NCBI GenBank assembly: GCA_013397865.1
Contig: VZTI01001727.1
Span: 2,398,211-2,462,210 of the forward strand
Origin: Struthidea cinerea
Taxonomy: Eukaryota; Chordata; Aves; Passeriformes; Corcoracidae
DNA: 64,000 bases
Direction of reading: 5' to 3'
Shown here piece after piece: positions 53,601 through 62,980 of this stretch. How positions within the stretch are numbered: the first letter of the stretch is position 1; every line of letters begins with the position of its first letter. The notes under the pieces are model-generated. The model was not told the DNA's origin. It saw only the letters and a program-made list of their open reading frames with translations, and did not search any database. The translations under genes and the position numbers were made by a program.

Positions 53601-56600
53601 GTTTCAGGAACTGGCAAAGGCCCATCTGTGGAAGGTTATGAGTGATTGCTTTAGCATTACTTGTTTGATTTCTTTTTATCTCTACTTTTCCTTTGCCTGC
53701 TAAACAATTTTTTCTTGACCCATGAGTTTTCCTGCTGTTCCTCTTTCCCCTCCAGGGGTGGGGTGGAGAAATGAGAGTGAGAGTGGCTTTGTGGGGCTTA
53801 GCTGCCTGCCAGGGTTAACCCACAACAGTATTTTACATGTATATACATGTGAGTGTGTATGGATTTATAAATACATGCATATATAAAATGTATCTTTTAT
53901 ATTTATGGTCCTAAAGTGAAATTAAAATCTTCATGCTTTGCTGAGTAAATTAAACTTTCTTGTACACAAATGGGAGATTATTTGAAAGTGTTTTAGATCG
54001 ATGCATTAGGTGACAAGTGGGTAAGATCCTTTTCATTTTCTTACTACACTGTAGATTAGTCTTATCTTTATTGGAGTGATTGCACCAGTAAAAATAATTA
54101 GACTGACTAGAAAATAAATGCTATATTATCTAATTATTAATTTCATTATTCAACGTGAATAATTGGGAAGGTGTATGAGAGCTTGCTCACTACTAAAGAA
54201 AGATCGGTTTTTGTGTATTTTCTCTAGTGGATTGTTCAACGGCAAGCAGACCAGAATCTTCAGTCAGAAAAATATGAAGTTGGATACACAAGATAAAAAG
54301 TAATTTTGTGCATTTAGAATAGAGTTTTGAAAGTGATCTTTGTATGATAGCCAAAAATAGGTCATATTGTTACATATTATTGCCAAGTGTCATTACAGAT
54401 CTTTGGACCTTACAGTTCAAATATAGTATGTATCAGCTTTACAGCCACGAGTAAATATACCTTTTTTTCTTTTAATCAGGATGAAAATAACACAGAAAAT
54501 GCTGTCAGTTCTTCAGATGCTGAGAAACAGGATTCTCCTCCACCAAAGCCTCCACGGACCCGCAGGTAGTTAACTGTGTTCATACACTATTTTAAGCTGA
54601 AAGATGAATAAAAGTACAATAAAGCTACTGATACCTTAAAGACTTAAGATGAATATGTTGTGTTTATAAATAGAAATCTACATAATGTAAATAGAAGTGA
54701 TTGACTCTAAATATAAGCTACAACATCTTTGTGAAATCTGTGTTTAAATATACCAGCCTTGCAATGATTATCTGTGAGTAGACAAGCGTACACCTTTACT
54801 AGTCAGATATGTTAGATCTACTTGTGTTTTAATTCTGCTAGGTGAGAGTAGCAAAACAAAATAGACTCAAATAATGACTGAAACCTCATTTTTGGAGACA
54901 AAACTGTAGTGGAACATACCCGTGTATTCCAGAAAAATCTCAGACAAGTACAGCTTTTGACTAGAGTGTGACAACCAAATGCTGATATTATTGAGAAGAA
55001 GAACTGGTCTCACCAATCCTTTTATTCAGCAGAGGAAAAAGAAAATCTTCTCTAGCTCTTAAAATGCATAGACATAGCTTTACAGAAGCCAAAATTAAAT
55101 GTGAACCAACAGATTCATCAGCCTAAAACGGGTACTCAACCCAAGTGTTAAGACAGCTAAAGAAGCAACTCTCCTGAGCTAGGTGTCCCAGCCCCCCAGC
55201 TGGCTTGTGGAGGGCTTACAGGGGCCTTTGGCAGGTGATCTTGCCTATGGCATTACATTGGCAGGTGTTACATTGCCTGTAGTTAAATAGACATCAGGTG
55301 AGTGCTGGGGTTTCCTAAAGTTGTAGAATGACATAAACCACCAGCCAGTTGATATTCTTGCATAACATTTAGTTGTAAGTAAAATATAGTTCCTTTAGAA
55401 TAAAGAAAAAAAGAGATGGAAGCGAGTTGGGGCTTTTTACAAACAAATTACATGGTTGGTGCTATGTAGGCAATACATTTTTTACCTTATTTGGATTGAT
55501 GGTAATGTGATTGTATTCAATTAAGTAGCTTAAGATGATGACAGAGGAGTTAGTTAACCTGTGTTCATGATGAGTTCCAAGTTCTTGAAACTTCATCACT
55601 GAGCTTAGAAATATGTTTTCTGTCCAATAGGTAATTTCCTTACTAGTGTTCCTTGAAATAATCTTAGGTGTACCTTAGTTTTTATCATTTTTATACATTC
55701 ATGTAATAATAACAACAACATATGTATAATTCGTGTAATTCATGTTTAAGCACACATCTGTCTTATCTGCACTGCATTGTTCTTTACTTGCTGCATTAAG
55801 TTAAAATCTTTTAATCTCTCCTTAAAGCCTGGGGTTTTTTTGGGCCTGTTTCCATGAACTCATACTTTCCCATCTGCCAGCACTGGCAGGCAGATTGGTT
55901 TCTTAGAGGTGAATAAATGGAAGCTTTTAGCAAAGCTGTTGTCTTTCTAAAATGGAGATTATTTTTGAAAAACAATTAATTAAACCCCTCCTGGAAGATG
56001 CTTCTGAGGAAAGACTTTATTTGCTATTAGTCACATCTGCTCAAAATACCCACTACTGAGCAGGTTTTTTTCTTGATGTGGGGGATAATTTTACAAACCT
56101 ACAGCCTGATTCAGTCAGGACATAGTGCTAGGCTTTGTGTATTGTGGATGTTTTGGCATAGGTTAACATCCTTTTCCTGGGGAGGATGGGAGAGCAGAAT
56201 CAGTGAAACAATCTAATTTAATCCCCATATGCAGAAGGAAACATTTTTAGGTTGCCAGCCAAATGTGTTCTTGAGTTTTACACTGTCTCTGAAGAAGTTA
56301 CAAGCAAGTTGCTAAAGCTACTATTTTTGAAAAGAAATAAGGCTTTTAAATTCTTTACATTCTGTGTTGTAGATAGCTTTAGAATATGTATTTAGTAAAG
56401 TAAGCTGCATTTTTTTTTATGGGAAGGTTTAACATTTGCTTTGTTTTCTAAAGCAAAAAGGGCTATAGGAACTGATAGAGCAGAATACTGTAGTCCAGCT
56501 TGGTTTCAGATGAAATTGCCTGAGATGATCCTGACTGAGCAGGAGAAAAGTTGGTTTTTATTCCTTGGCCTCAGGGTGCTTGTTTTCTATATTGTTACCA

Positions 56601-59600
56601 GATTGAGCCATGTTTGCTTAGACAGTGAAGTTTATGATGCCTGTTAGTTTTTTTCTGATGGCCCCAAGTCTGCTGGATGATGGTGACATCTCCTCTGCAG
56701 CCCTTTCCTCTGGCTAACCACTCAGGACATGGCAGAATTTTTCTGTGAAGGTGGCTTTCTCACTCTCTCTTGTTCTGTTTGATACTGTCATGAAATCATC
56801 TCAGTATCTTCTTTAAACTTGAAGATCTCTTCCTCTGAAAGTGCAGCTAATATAATGTAAACTCTCATGTCTGTGCTAAGGATGAGATGTCATTAAAGAC
56901 TTTCACTATGCAAGGTAGGGAGCTTACTCAAATAGGTATAATTAATCCTTTTAGTACTTGCTTTGGCCTGGGCATGTACTGGGGAAAGAATAATACTTTC
57001 TAAGCTGCTTTTATGTCTTTTTCTTCTTGAAAGTTACAAGTATCTTTAGGCTATTGATATTAAATTGGTATTTTATTTACTTAGCTCACCATGAAGCATC
57101 TAGCTATACTTGTCTTGCAGAGGTTTTGGAATTGTATTGCCTTCCAATCTTTTATCACCTTGTAATGCTTTAATATAATTAAACTTGCTGTACAATATGT
57201 GAGTGTAGTAATTTAGCTTAATGTCTCTCTCCATTTGATGTCAACATAAAAAAAAAATCTAATATTAGTCCTTGATTATTACAGAGGTAAACAAGAACAA
57301 TTCATTAGTGCATACATCAGCACCTTATTCTAGAAATTGCTTGGCTTGGCAGTTGATTATCAATTCTTGTGAAAGTCACCTTTCTTTAGAGGACTTAAGG
57401 GGATGGAAATCCTTTGTTAGACATGTTTTAATTATTTTCAGGTTAAGATAGGAAGAGGACATAAGTAAGGTTTAACTTTGTTAGATATAAGACTGCAAAA
57501 AAACCTAAGTTTTAAATTTACGTTTTAGGACTGTACTTGATTTTGCGTGACTGATGCGTCAGAATTCAGAGGGAGCACCTTAATACCTTTAAGTATTAGT
57601 CCTTGAAATATTTGTGTGCTTAGTAGTTGCTTGTAAAGTATTTGGAAAAAGAGGTGGTTTATTTTAGTCGGGCTTGGTTGCAAAAAGTTTTTTATTTTCA
57701 AGTTCAAATGCAGTTTGAAATCAAAGCATAAACTTAGCCAAAATCACAAAAAGCAAAGATGATGTAACAGCTTTTTTGTATGGGGTAATGAACAACTTCG
57801 AGCTGTTGTCTGAAGGAGAAAAGGTGAAATACTGTAGCAGTTTAACCTCTCATCAGATTCTGTTTGAACTTAAGTCTAATGATAGTAAATACATTTCCAG
57901 GGTTATGTGTTATTCTGTTTCAATTCAAGCCCTGCAAACCGTCTCTTTGCATCTCCTGCAAAGCTAAGACAAAACTCATTGATGGGTGTTCCTTCTTAGT
58001 TAGCTGTCTCTAATTTGTGTGCCACAATTAAAAAAACCAAAAAGCCTCGGTAAGTGAATTTTAAAAGATAAATTCACCAGTTGGTTATTTTTATTAATTC
58101 ATTGTACTTTTATATAAATTATTTGTAGTACATTTGCAACAGCTTCACTCACTGGACTAGAGCTTTTCTTTCATGTGGATGGCAGTGATTTAATGCTAAA
58201 GTAGAATAATGTGATTGCCTAGCTTCAGCCTGCTTATGTTGAGTTTAATTTTCCTATTTTAATTATGAGGGAGGATGTAGAGCTTGCTATCTATTTTTGG
58301 TTGCTCATAGCAGCTGCATTCCATGACCTTGGCATCACTCTCTTTTATTTGAAACACCCTACAGTATGCTGCATAGAATAACCATGGATTACTTAAGGCT
58401 TTTTTCTTTTGAACACTGGCCAAGTTTCATTTAATCTGAACCTATTGTGCACAGTTTTAATAATATAGCTCTTTTCCATCAGGAGTAGAATGGCTTAGAT
58501 TTTAAAACGTTCTGAAAATTTATAATGTATTGCAGAGAATGCAATAAATGGCTTTTTTCATGTATACATTTTTGGTGGAAAGCTGTGGGAAGGCTTTTTT
58601 TTTTTTTTTTTTTGACAAATCATAGCACAAATTGACAAATTGTGTGCAATTGTTACTATGACAAATAATTTTAAAACGTTGTTATTGCCTAATTCCTGGT
58701 TTACCTGACACCTGGGAAGGCACTGGCACTAGGGCACTGCATCAGCTGCTCAGGCTGTGTGGCAATAAAATTGTATGAAAAAGCTGCCTCGATCACCCAG
58801 GGAAATTCCATATCCAGCTGTAAATGAGGAAGTGCTGAGGTGGTGGCATTCCAAGATAATCAGGAGCAGTTGTATCTGAAGAGGCACTTCAAGGCTGAGT
58901 CATGACAAAGCTTTCTATTTTTTTATCACACAGTGAGATTTTGCAAACGTATGTGTTTATTTAAAGGTCTAATACAGGAAAGCTTACTTTTTTACTTGAA
59001 TGGCCTGGCTTTCTTTGGTTCACTGACTCTTTTCTGTCTCAATCTCCTCTTTCATGAGCTTTCTGTTCGTTTCCTGGTATTTTAGCTGGTTTTACTGCCT
59101 CCTGTTGTTTTCAATAGTATTAGTCGTTCATCTTCAGATAATTTTCTGCCTCTGGGGCAGAAATGTCTCTGGAGCACAGCTGTTGAGGGACATGCCCAAA
59201 GACAGCATTATGCAGCAGCCCAAAATGCCCAAGATTCACAAGAGTTTTAGAAAAAACTACTGCCTAACGGAGATCTTCTGGATGTGTACATATCCTAATA
59301 TTTCTGCTGTATGGAAGCAAACAAAAACATTATTTGCAATGCAGAACATGTAAAATAGTAATATTAAAAATGTCAGTAAAATGGAAAAAATGTTACCTAT
59401 TGGCATCTGTTTCCTAATTTGAAGAGAAAAAATACGTTAGAATGCTATTTGGGTATCTCCATTGCTGAGGACAGATATCCTTCAATATTAATAAGGCAAA
59501 GAATGATTTTGGGAAGTAATTTCTCATTTCTTCACTGCAAGATCTCATTTAAGAGTGAAGGAATGACATTTAACTTCAAATGTAATGGGGAGCGTTGTAG

Positions 59601-62600
59601 TAGTTCTGTTGAGATGTATAGGAGGAAGTTGCTTAATCAACTTTTGGGTTGCTGATTTGTGCAGCACTTCCTGTATTATCAGTTCTATGGATACATCTAA
59701 GGGAGTGTTTGAATACACGTGGGGCTCTGTTTACCAGTGGATCAAAGGGTAGAGTGATTTCATTGTAATTGGTAAAGACCCTAATGAATTTTGACTGGTA
59801 TTTTGGACTGTCTTGGGGTGACTATAACCTTGTTATGTCTAGTTTAATGCTAATTTGCTCCTTTAGCTAATTGTAATGGTTAATATTAGGTCTGTACCAG
59901 GTAAGAAATTAGTTTTGCTGGTTGCAAATAACTCTGGGTCAGGAAAATCAGGTCAATAAGGGAAAACCATGATTTTCAGTAGGAGGATTTAGTGGAGATT
60001 ACTGATGAGCATCGCTGCTGGTAAAAGGGGGCATGTAAACATTTGTGCAAGTGCACTCACTCTCTGTCTCCCTCCCCGTGTTCCCCTCCCCCATTTGGAA
60101 CAGAGGAGAGAAATCCAAGAGGAGGGAATTCTCCTGTCCTTTGTGTGTATTAAATTGGAGCAAGACTTATATCCCCCCCTTTCCTGTCGTATCTTTACTG
60201 ATTCAGGCAAGCAACTTATTCTCAAGCTTATTCATTTTTCAACAACATCTAGAGGCGAGAGTTCCCAAATTACTTCTGTTGAATTGCTTTGATGTGCTTT
60301 GTATTCCTCCTGTTTTAATGTAAAGAAAAAGAGCAATATACAAGTGCAGGGAGGAGAGGAAGAGAAGGAATTTGAGGCCCAACTGTTTGTGGCAGGAGTC
60401 AGGCAGAAAATGGAAGAGATCACCCAGAACTGCAAGGGGATCTGGGATTTTCCAGATACAAAGATACAGGAACTTTTAGAACATAATTTGGAAGCTGGGA
60501 AGCCTGCAGTACTTCAGGGGGTTAGGATTTTCACAAACTGAGAATCCAAATGGTTCTCTTTAGTATGGGAACCCCTTGTATAAAGATTTTAGTTCTTCAA
60601 CCCATACTGGTATAGCTTGGTGCTAACAAAGTCACAAGGATGAAACACATGCTGTAGCCTGTCCCAAGTCAGGTGTGCTTTTACTTCTCTACAAGACTGA
60701 ATTGTGAGACAGTCCCTGGGCTTTTTTGTTTTAGGTTTTTTTCCTACATGTCATGATAGTCTGAAGAATTTGCCCTGCCGAGTCCTTCTTAGGCATGGTT
60801 TGGTAGTATGGGAGCCAATAGCATTACTCTGATTTTGCTTGTCTTGTGGCATGCGGACAAATGATGAGAGCCTGTCTGATGCCTTTCTCTTGTAGACAGA
60901 GTTCTTGTGCAATTGTATGGTCCTCCTTATGCTGGAGGGTCTCATGAGAGCAGAGTATAGAGGCAGAGTGGAATTCCCTCCTTCCACCTGCTGGCCATTC
61001 TGCTTTGGATGCAGCCCAGGACACGGTTGGTTTCTGGGCTGTGAGTGCACACTGCTGGGTCATGTCCAGCCTCTCCTTCGCCACCCCCAAGTCCTTCGCC
61101 ACACGGCTGCTCTCGGTCTGTTCAACCCCCAGCCTATGTGGACACTGGGGCTTGCCCCAACCCAGGTGCAGCACCTTGCACTTGGCTTTGTTGAACCTGA
61201 TGATGTTCTAATGGGCCCGAGTCTTGACCTTGTCCAGGTCCTCCTGGATTTTTGAAGGAATGGAAATTACAAAAATGCCTTCATCAGTTATGCTAAATGT
61301 TTGTAGTCAACTACTCTGCATCTAATCCGACCATATGCTTGAAGAACTTCTCCTTTTAAGTAGCTTGAGATGAACTGCAGTTGTAAGTGCTGTGGTCTCA
61401 CTAATATGCACTGTATTTTGGATCATATATTCTACTGTGAATATTTTTTATATTGTATGTACCTCATGTTGGCTAAATTTGGTTTGCGCCTATGCAGAGA
61501 CTATTAAATACATAAACGTAAAAATAAAATCCTCTTGGGCATGTGCAGAAAAATAAAATTGAAAGAAGATATTCAGTGTTAAGTGGGCTGAAGGATTTTT
61601 TTTTTAAGAAATCTTTCTTGTCTTTATTGAAATTTGAATTCCATATGTCAAGCTTCTCTGAGGCACTTAAGGAAAAATGTAGTGAAATGCTGCCACAAGA
61701 GGGCCTCTCTTGCAGCATTGTGAAAAAACACTTGTGGGAAAGGATGTGAGCAATCTTTGAACTATTAGTGAGGATTAGTTGTGGCCTGAATGAATGTCTT
61801 TGTGAGATTCTGAAAGACATTTTGAGTGTGTTGAGTTAATTCTTGCCTACCCCACTAGTCATATTCTATAACCATTGTCTGTGTGCAGTGGAAGCTCTGT
61901 GTGGAGTTTGATATTGGTATGACAGCATTAACTACTGCAGAGAGAGATGGATAGATATCTAAAATCTTGTCAAAATCCAGAAAATTCAAACAACTGTGTT
62001 TTGGTTGTTTTGCAGTTGCCTTGTAGAAGGAGATGCTAAAGAAGAAATCTTGCAGCCTCCAGAGCCTCAGCCAGTACCACCAATCCTAACACCATCTCCC
62101 CCATCAGCTTATCCAACAGTCACTACGGTGTGGCAGGACAATGACAGATACCATCCAAAGCCAGTTTTGCACATGGTTTCATCAGAGCATTCAACAGACC
62201 TCAACGAGAATTATAATAAGTCCACAGAACATTCAGGGAAGAACGAACCCAGCGAATATGCAGAGAAGAGGCTGGAGCGCAACTTAAGTTTTGAGATCAA
62301 GAAGGTGCCTCTTCAGGAGGGACCACGAAGCTTTGATGGGAACTCCCTGTTGAACAGGGGACATGCAATTAAAATTAAGCCTGTGTCATCCTGTGTAATT
62401 GATAAGAGCTTTAAGCCACAGGAACAGATTTCAGGGGATTCATTTGTAGATGCTCCTCAAAACTCATGTATGGAATACAGCATGCCACAGTCTAATACAG
62501 CCTTAATACCTTCACCAGAAAGTCTGCAGAGTCGGCAGGTGTCTGATACCCCACCCAGACCAGATCGTCTGCCTCTCACAGAAAAGGGACACGCCACGTG

Positions 62601-62980
62601 GTCACTACATGGGCCTGAAAATGCACTGCTTTCATCCGTGTCTGAAGAGTTGTCTTCAGACACCTTGTGTCATGGTGTTAAAACTCTCTCTCTAGTATCA
62701 AACACCCCAGCTGAACATCCTTCCAGTGATACTGTTGATCATACTCCTCTTTCTGTTCGAGCACCCCTCTGTTTTACTAATCCTCTCCATTCAGATGATT
62801 CTGACACAGATGAGATGAACTTTGACGGAGCCATGAGCAAAAGCGCGTCCAATGTGTCAACCGCAAGTGCCACAGTCTCTGCTGCCACTAACACTGAAAA
62901 CATTTCTGCCAGAAAAGTATTGCCAATGTCTATTGCTAGGCAAGACTTAACAGCTGTAACATGTTCTGACGATGGCAAAG
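32569..62980 (+). CDS. PTPN12: PTP-PEST, tyrosine-protein phosphatase non-receptor type 12 (partial, 12 coding exons, spliced)
   Basis: This is a cytosolic protein tyrosine phosphatase. In the known family it dephosphorylates p130Cas, paxillin, Shc, PSTPIP-type and other adhesion or cytoskeletal substrates. Twelve exons join in one frame: 32569-32677, 35766-35842, 36847-36942, 37964-38002, 38729-38800, 40212-40271, 42815-42957, 44352-44418, 44991-45068, 45159-45257, 54480-54565 and 62016-62980 (1,891 coding bases, about 630 residues). The PTP domain runs from exon 2 to exon 11, followed by a proline- and serine-rich tail. Visible landmarks are KNRYKDILP (phosphotyrosine recognition loop), NWPDHD (WPD loop), HCSAGCGRTG (P-loop), PPPKPPR (SH3 ligand) and NPLH. 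With a 33-residue exon 1 the catalytic Cys is 231, as in human. The tail separates PTPN12 from its relatives PTPN18 and PTPN22. The first coding exon and roughly the last 115 residues are outside the window. No frameshift or lost catalytic residue is seen. Confidence 0.98.
32678..35765 (+). other. Intron 2
   Basis: A 3,088-base intron with GTAAGT at its start and a long T tract followed by TTTAG at its end. The content appears unique and AT-rich, with no repeat or gene recognised. Confidence 0.85.
35766..35842 (+). CDS. PTPN12: PTPN12 coding exon 3
   Basis: It is 77 bases long, completes the Phe codon started in exon 2 and adds 25 codons. It encodes FDHSRVKLTL and DSDYINANFIK, residues 70-95. 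The DYINANFI motif is a conserved element of classical PTP domains. The donor is GTATGT. Confidence 0.97.
35843..36846 (+). other. Intron 3
   Basis: A 1,004-base AT-rich intron. A short TATATATATA stretch lies near 36733. The 3' end is unusual: the last 12 bases form a perfect palindrome with two CpGs (listed separately). Confidence 0.85.
36835..36846. other. Perfect 12-bp palindrome covering the exon 4 splice acceptor
   Basis: CTGCGATCGCAG is its own reverse complement, and its final AG is the exon 4 acceptor. It contains two CpGs in a CpG-poor intron and takes the place of a normal polypyrimidine stretch next to the AG. Confidence 0.9.
36847..36942 (+). CDS. PTPN12: PTPN12 coding exon 4
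   Basis: It has 96 bases, 32 whole codons, phase 0 at both ends. It encodes GVHGPKAYVATQGPL and DFWRMIWEYNVA, residues 96-127. YVATQGPL and FWRMIWE are conserved PTP core motifs. The last codon is Ala where human has Val, a conservative change. The donor is GTAAGT. Confidence 0.97.
36943..37963 (+). other. Intron 4
   Basis: A 1,021-base AT-rich intron with no recognisable repeat. It ends in a strong T tract and TTTTCAG. Confidence 0.85.
37964..38002 (+). CDS. PTPN12: PTPN12 coding exon 5
   Basis: A micro-sized 39-base exon of 13 codons, phase 0 at both ends. It encodes IIVMACREFEMGR, residues 128-140, the hydrophobic core beta-strand and following segment of the PTP fold. The donor is GTATGT. 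Confidence 0.96.
38003..38728 (+). other. Intron 5
   Basis: A 726-base intron with GTATGT at its start and TTTAACAG at its end. No repeats or genes seen. Confidence 0.85.
38729..38800 (+). CDS. PTPN12: PTPN12 coding exon 6
   Basis: It has 72 bases, 24 codons, phase 0. It encodes KKCERYWPLYGE followed by AAVTFGPFRVSC, residues 141-164. KCERYWP is a conserved PTP motif. The second half is more divergent from human but has the same length. The donor is GTAAGT. Confidence 0.97.
38801..40211 (+). other. Intron 6
   Basis: A 1,411-base AT-rich intron ending CTCATGTTTAG. No repeats or genes recognised. Confidence 0.85.
40212..40271 (+). CDS. PTPN12: PTPN12 coding exon 7
   Basis: It has 60 bases, 20 codons, phase 0. 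It encodes EAEQARTDYFIR and TLLLEFQN, residues 165-184, in the strands before the WPD loop. The donor is GTAAGT. Confidence 0.96.
40272..42814 (+). other. Intron 7
   Basis: A 2,543-base AT-rich intron with a poly-T run near 41711-41728. It ends in CTCCCCCTTAG. No repeat family recognised. Confidence 0.85.
42815..42957 (+). CDS. PTPN12: PTPN12 coding exon 8 (WPD loop and catalytic cysteine)
   Basis: It has 143 bases and 47 codons plus two bases of a Ser codon, phase 0 to 2. It encodes ETRSVYQFHYVNWPDHD through PICIHC, residues 185-231. Asp199 of the WPD loop is the general acid. The final whole codon TGC is the nucleophile Cys231, so the signature motif HCSAGCGRTG is split by the intron. The donor is GTATCA, weaker than its neighbours. 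Confidence 0.98.
42958..44351 (+). other. Intron 8
   Basis: A 1,394-base AT-rich intron that interrupts the catalytic signature codons. The acceptor TTCATAG has a poor polypyrimidine tract. No repeats recognised. Confidence 0.85.
44352..44418 (+). CDS. PTPN12: PTPN12 coding exon 9 (P-loop arginine)
   Basis: It is 67 bases long, completes Ser232 and adds 22 codons. It encodes SAGCGRTGAIC and AIDYTWNLLKAG, residues 232-254. Arg237 of the P-loop, which binds the substrate phosphate, is intact. The donor is GTAAGG. Confidence 0.98.
44419..44990 (+). other. Intron 9
   Basis: A 572-base AT-rich intron ending TGTATTTCAG. Nothing else recognised. Confidence 0.85.
44991..45068 (+). CDS. PTPN12: PTPN12 coding exon 10
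   Basis: It has 78 bases, 26 codons, phase 0. It encodes KIPEEFNVFNLIQEMR and TQRHSAVQTK, residues 255-280. The QRHSAVQT segment is the Q-loop that positions water for hydrolysis of the phosphocysteine intermediate. Only 90 bases of intron separate it from exon 11. Confidence 0.97.
45159..45257 (+). CDS. PTPN12: PTPN12 coding exon 11 (end of PTP domain)
   Basis: It has 99 bases, 33 codons, phase 0. It encodes EQYELVHRAIAQLFEKQL followed by a variable stretch and KIADGV, residues 281-313. EQYEFV-like sequence followed by a helix is the C-terminal helix of classical PTP domains. The variable stretch differs from human but has the same length. The donor is GTAGGT. Confidence 0.97.
50622..50688. 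other. Poly-T run interrupted by 12 unresolved bases
   Basis: Two long T tracts flank 12 Ns at 50662-50673. The homopolymer length is therefore uncertain and the Ns probably mark a sequencing or assembly failure rather than a known gap length. Confidence 0.9.
51984..52585 (+). mobile_element. CR1 LINE fragment, about 600 bases, sense
   Basis: The segment follows the avian CR1 3' region in order: AGCGTGGTCAGCAGGTGAAG, then TGAGACCCCACCTTGG, GTTCAGCCTGGACAAAAGAA, GAAACACTGGAACAGGTTGC and CATTCTATGATTCTATGA at the 3' end. It is 5'-truncated and in the same orientation as PTPN12. Short open frames within it are interrupted remnants or chance. Confidence 0.96.
53430..53828 (+). mobile_element. 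Diverged avian ERV solo LTR, internally deleted
   Basis: It starts TGTTCTGGTTT and continues with GGCTGGGATGTAGTTAAAT and TGCTGTGTTTTAGAT. It ends with the blocks GACCCATGAGTTTTCC, GTGGGGCTTAGCTGCC and GGGTTAACCCACAACA, the order I recall in a common avian LTR. The middle of the usual LTR is missing, and I see no target duplication. This is a different family from the LTR in intron 1. Confidence 0.7.
54228..54299 (+). other. Possible cryptic or alternative stop-containing exon upstream of exon 12
   Basis: A TACTAAA branch-point-like site at 54191 and a T-rich tract ending TCTCTAG at 54227 precede 72 bases that end at a GTAATT donor (54300). Joined to exon 11 in phase 0 it reads 22 codons, WIVQRQADQNLQ through GYTR, then TAA at 54294-54296. 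No homologue is known to me, so this is a prediction only. Confidence 0.3.
54480..54565 (+). CDS. PTPN12: PTPN12 coding exon 12 (first proline-rich motif)
   Basis: It has 86 bases and 28 codons plus two bases of a Ser codon, phase 0 to 2. It encodes DENNTENAVSSSDAEKQ and DSPPPKPPRTR, residues 314-341. PPPKPPR matches the SH3 ligand through which the human enzyme binds p130Cas-family proteins. The donor is GTAGTT, lacking the usual G at +5, and two poly(A) signals follow within 60 bases. Confidence 0.97.
54566..54665 (+). promoter_or_regulatory. Candidate intronic polyadenylation site after exon 12
   Basis: Read-through of the exon 12 donor gives CGC AGG TAG, so the frame stops at once. AATAAA occurs at 54607-54612 and again at 54618-54623. 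A GT-rich TGTTGTGTTT follows at 54656-54665, at a distance suiting a downstream element. The parts are visible; their use is inferred. Confidence 0.4.
60945..61255 (-). mobile_element. CR1 LINE fragment, internal region, antisense
   Basis: It contains GCCATTCTGCTTTGGATGC, GCAGCCCAGGACACGGTTGG, CAGCACCTTGCACTTGGCTT and TGTCCAGGTCCTCCTGGAT in the order seen in antisense avian CR1 copies. It lacks the CR1 3' terminus, so this is an internal fragment. The 116-codon open frames on both strands fall within it and are not genes. Confidence 0.85.
62016..62980 (+). CDS. PTPN12: PTPN12 coding exon 13 (large PEST-tail exon)
   Basis: It is 965 bases long, completes Ser342, adds 321 codons and ends one base into a Gly or Asp codon. 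It opens with SCLVEGDAKEEILQPPEP and encodes residues 342-663. The exon is rich in Pro, Ser, Thr, Glu and Asp, giving the family its name. Conserved stretches include WQDNDRYHPKPVL, ERNLSFEIKKVPL, DTPPRPDRLPL and FTNPLHSDDSD. NPLH (about residues 597-600) is the motif reported to bind the Shc PTB domain. Between these islands the sequence drifts from human. The second proline-rich motif and C-terminal tail are in later exons outside the window. The ATG at 61996 is intronic and not a start. The donor is GTAGGT. Confidence 0.98.

Larger units (their letters stand above)
45258..54479 (+). other. Intron 11, 9.2 kb
   Basis: The largest intron between placed exons, separating the catalytic domain from the tail. 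The stretches 45258-50600 and 52586-53429 look unique. It contains a poly-T run with unresolved bases (50622-50688), a 600-base sense CR1 (51984-52585), a diverged LTR (about 53430-53828) and a possible cryptic exon just before exon 12. The borders are GTAGGT and TTTAATCAG. Confidence 0.85.
54566..62015 (+). other. Intron 12, 7.45 kb
   Basis: Mostly unique AT-rich sequence with a 19-base poly-T run at 58595-58613 and an antisense CR1 segment near 60945-61255. Near 55253-55282 there is an imperfect 15-base tandem repeat (TTACATTGGCAGGTG then TTACATTGCCTGTAG). The acceptor TGTTTTGCAG is strong. Confidence 0.8.

Noticed and set aside
60299..60541. 80-codon plus-strand open frame with an acidic start
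   Set aside because: No recognisable family, no splice context in PTPN12, and it is short. Chance or an unrecognised repeat remnant is more likely.
60824..61255. 116-codon open frames on both strands
   Set aside because: They lie over an antisense CR1 fragment, so they are repeat-derived and not host genes.
61996..62015. ATG-started open frame leading into exon 13, as if an internal start
   Set aside because: These bases are the end of intron 12 before a strong TTTTGCAG acceptor. Homology to PTP-PEST begins exactly at the splice point.
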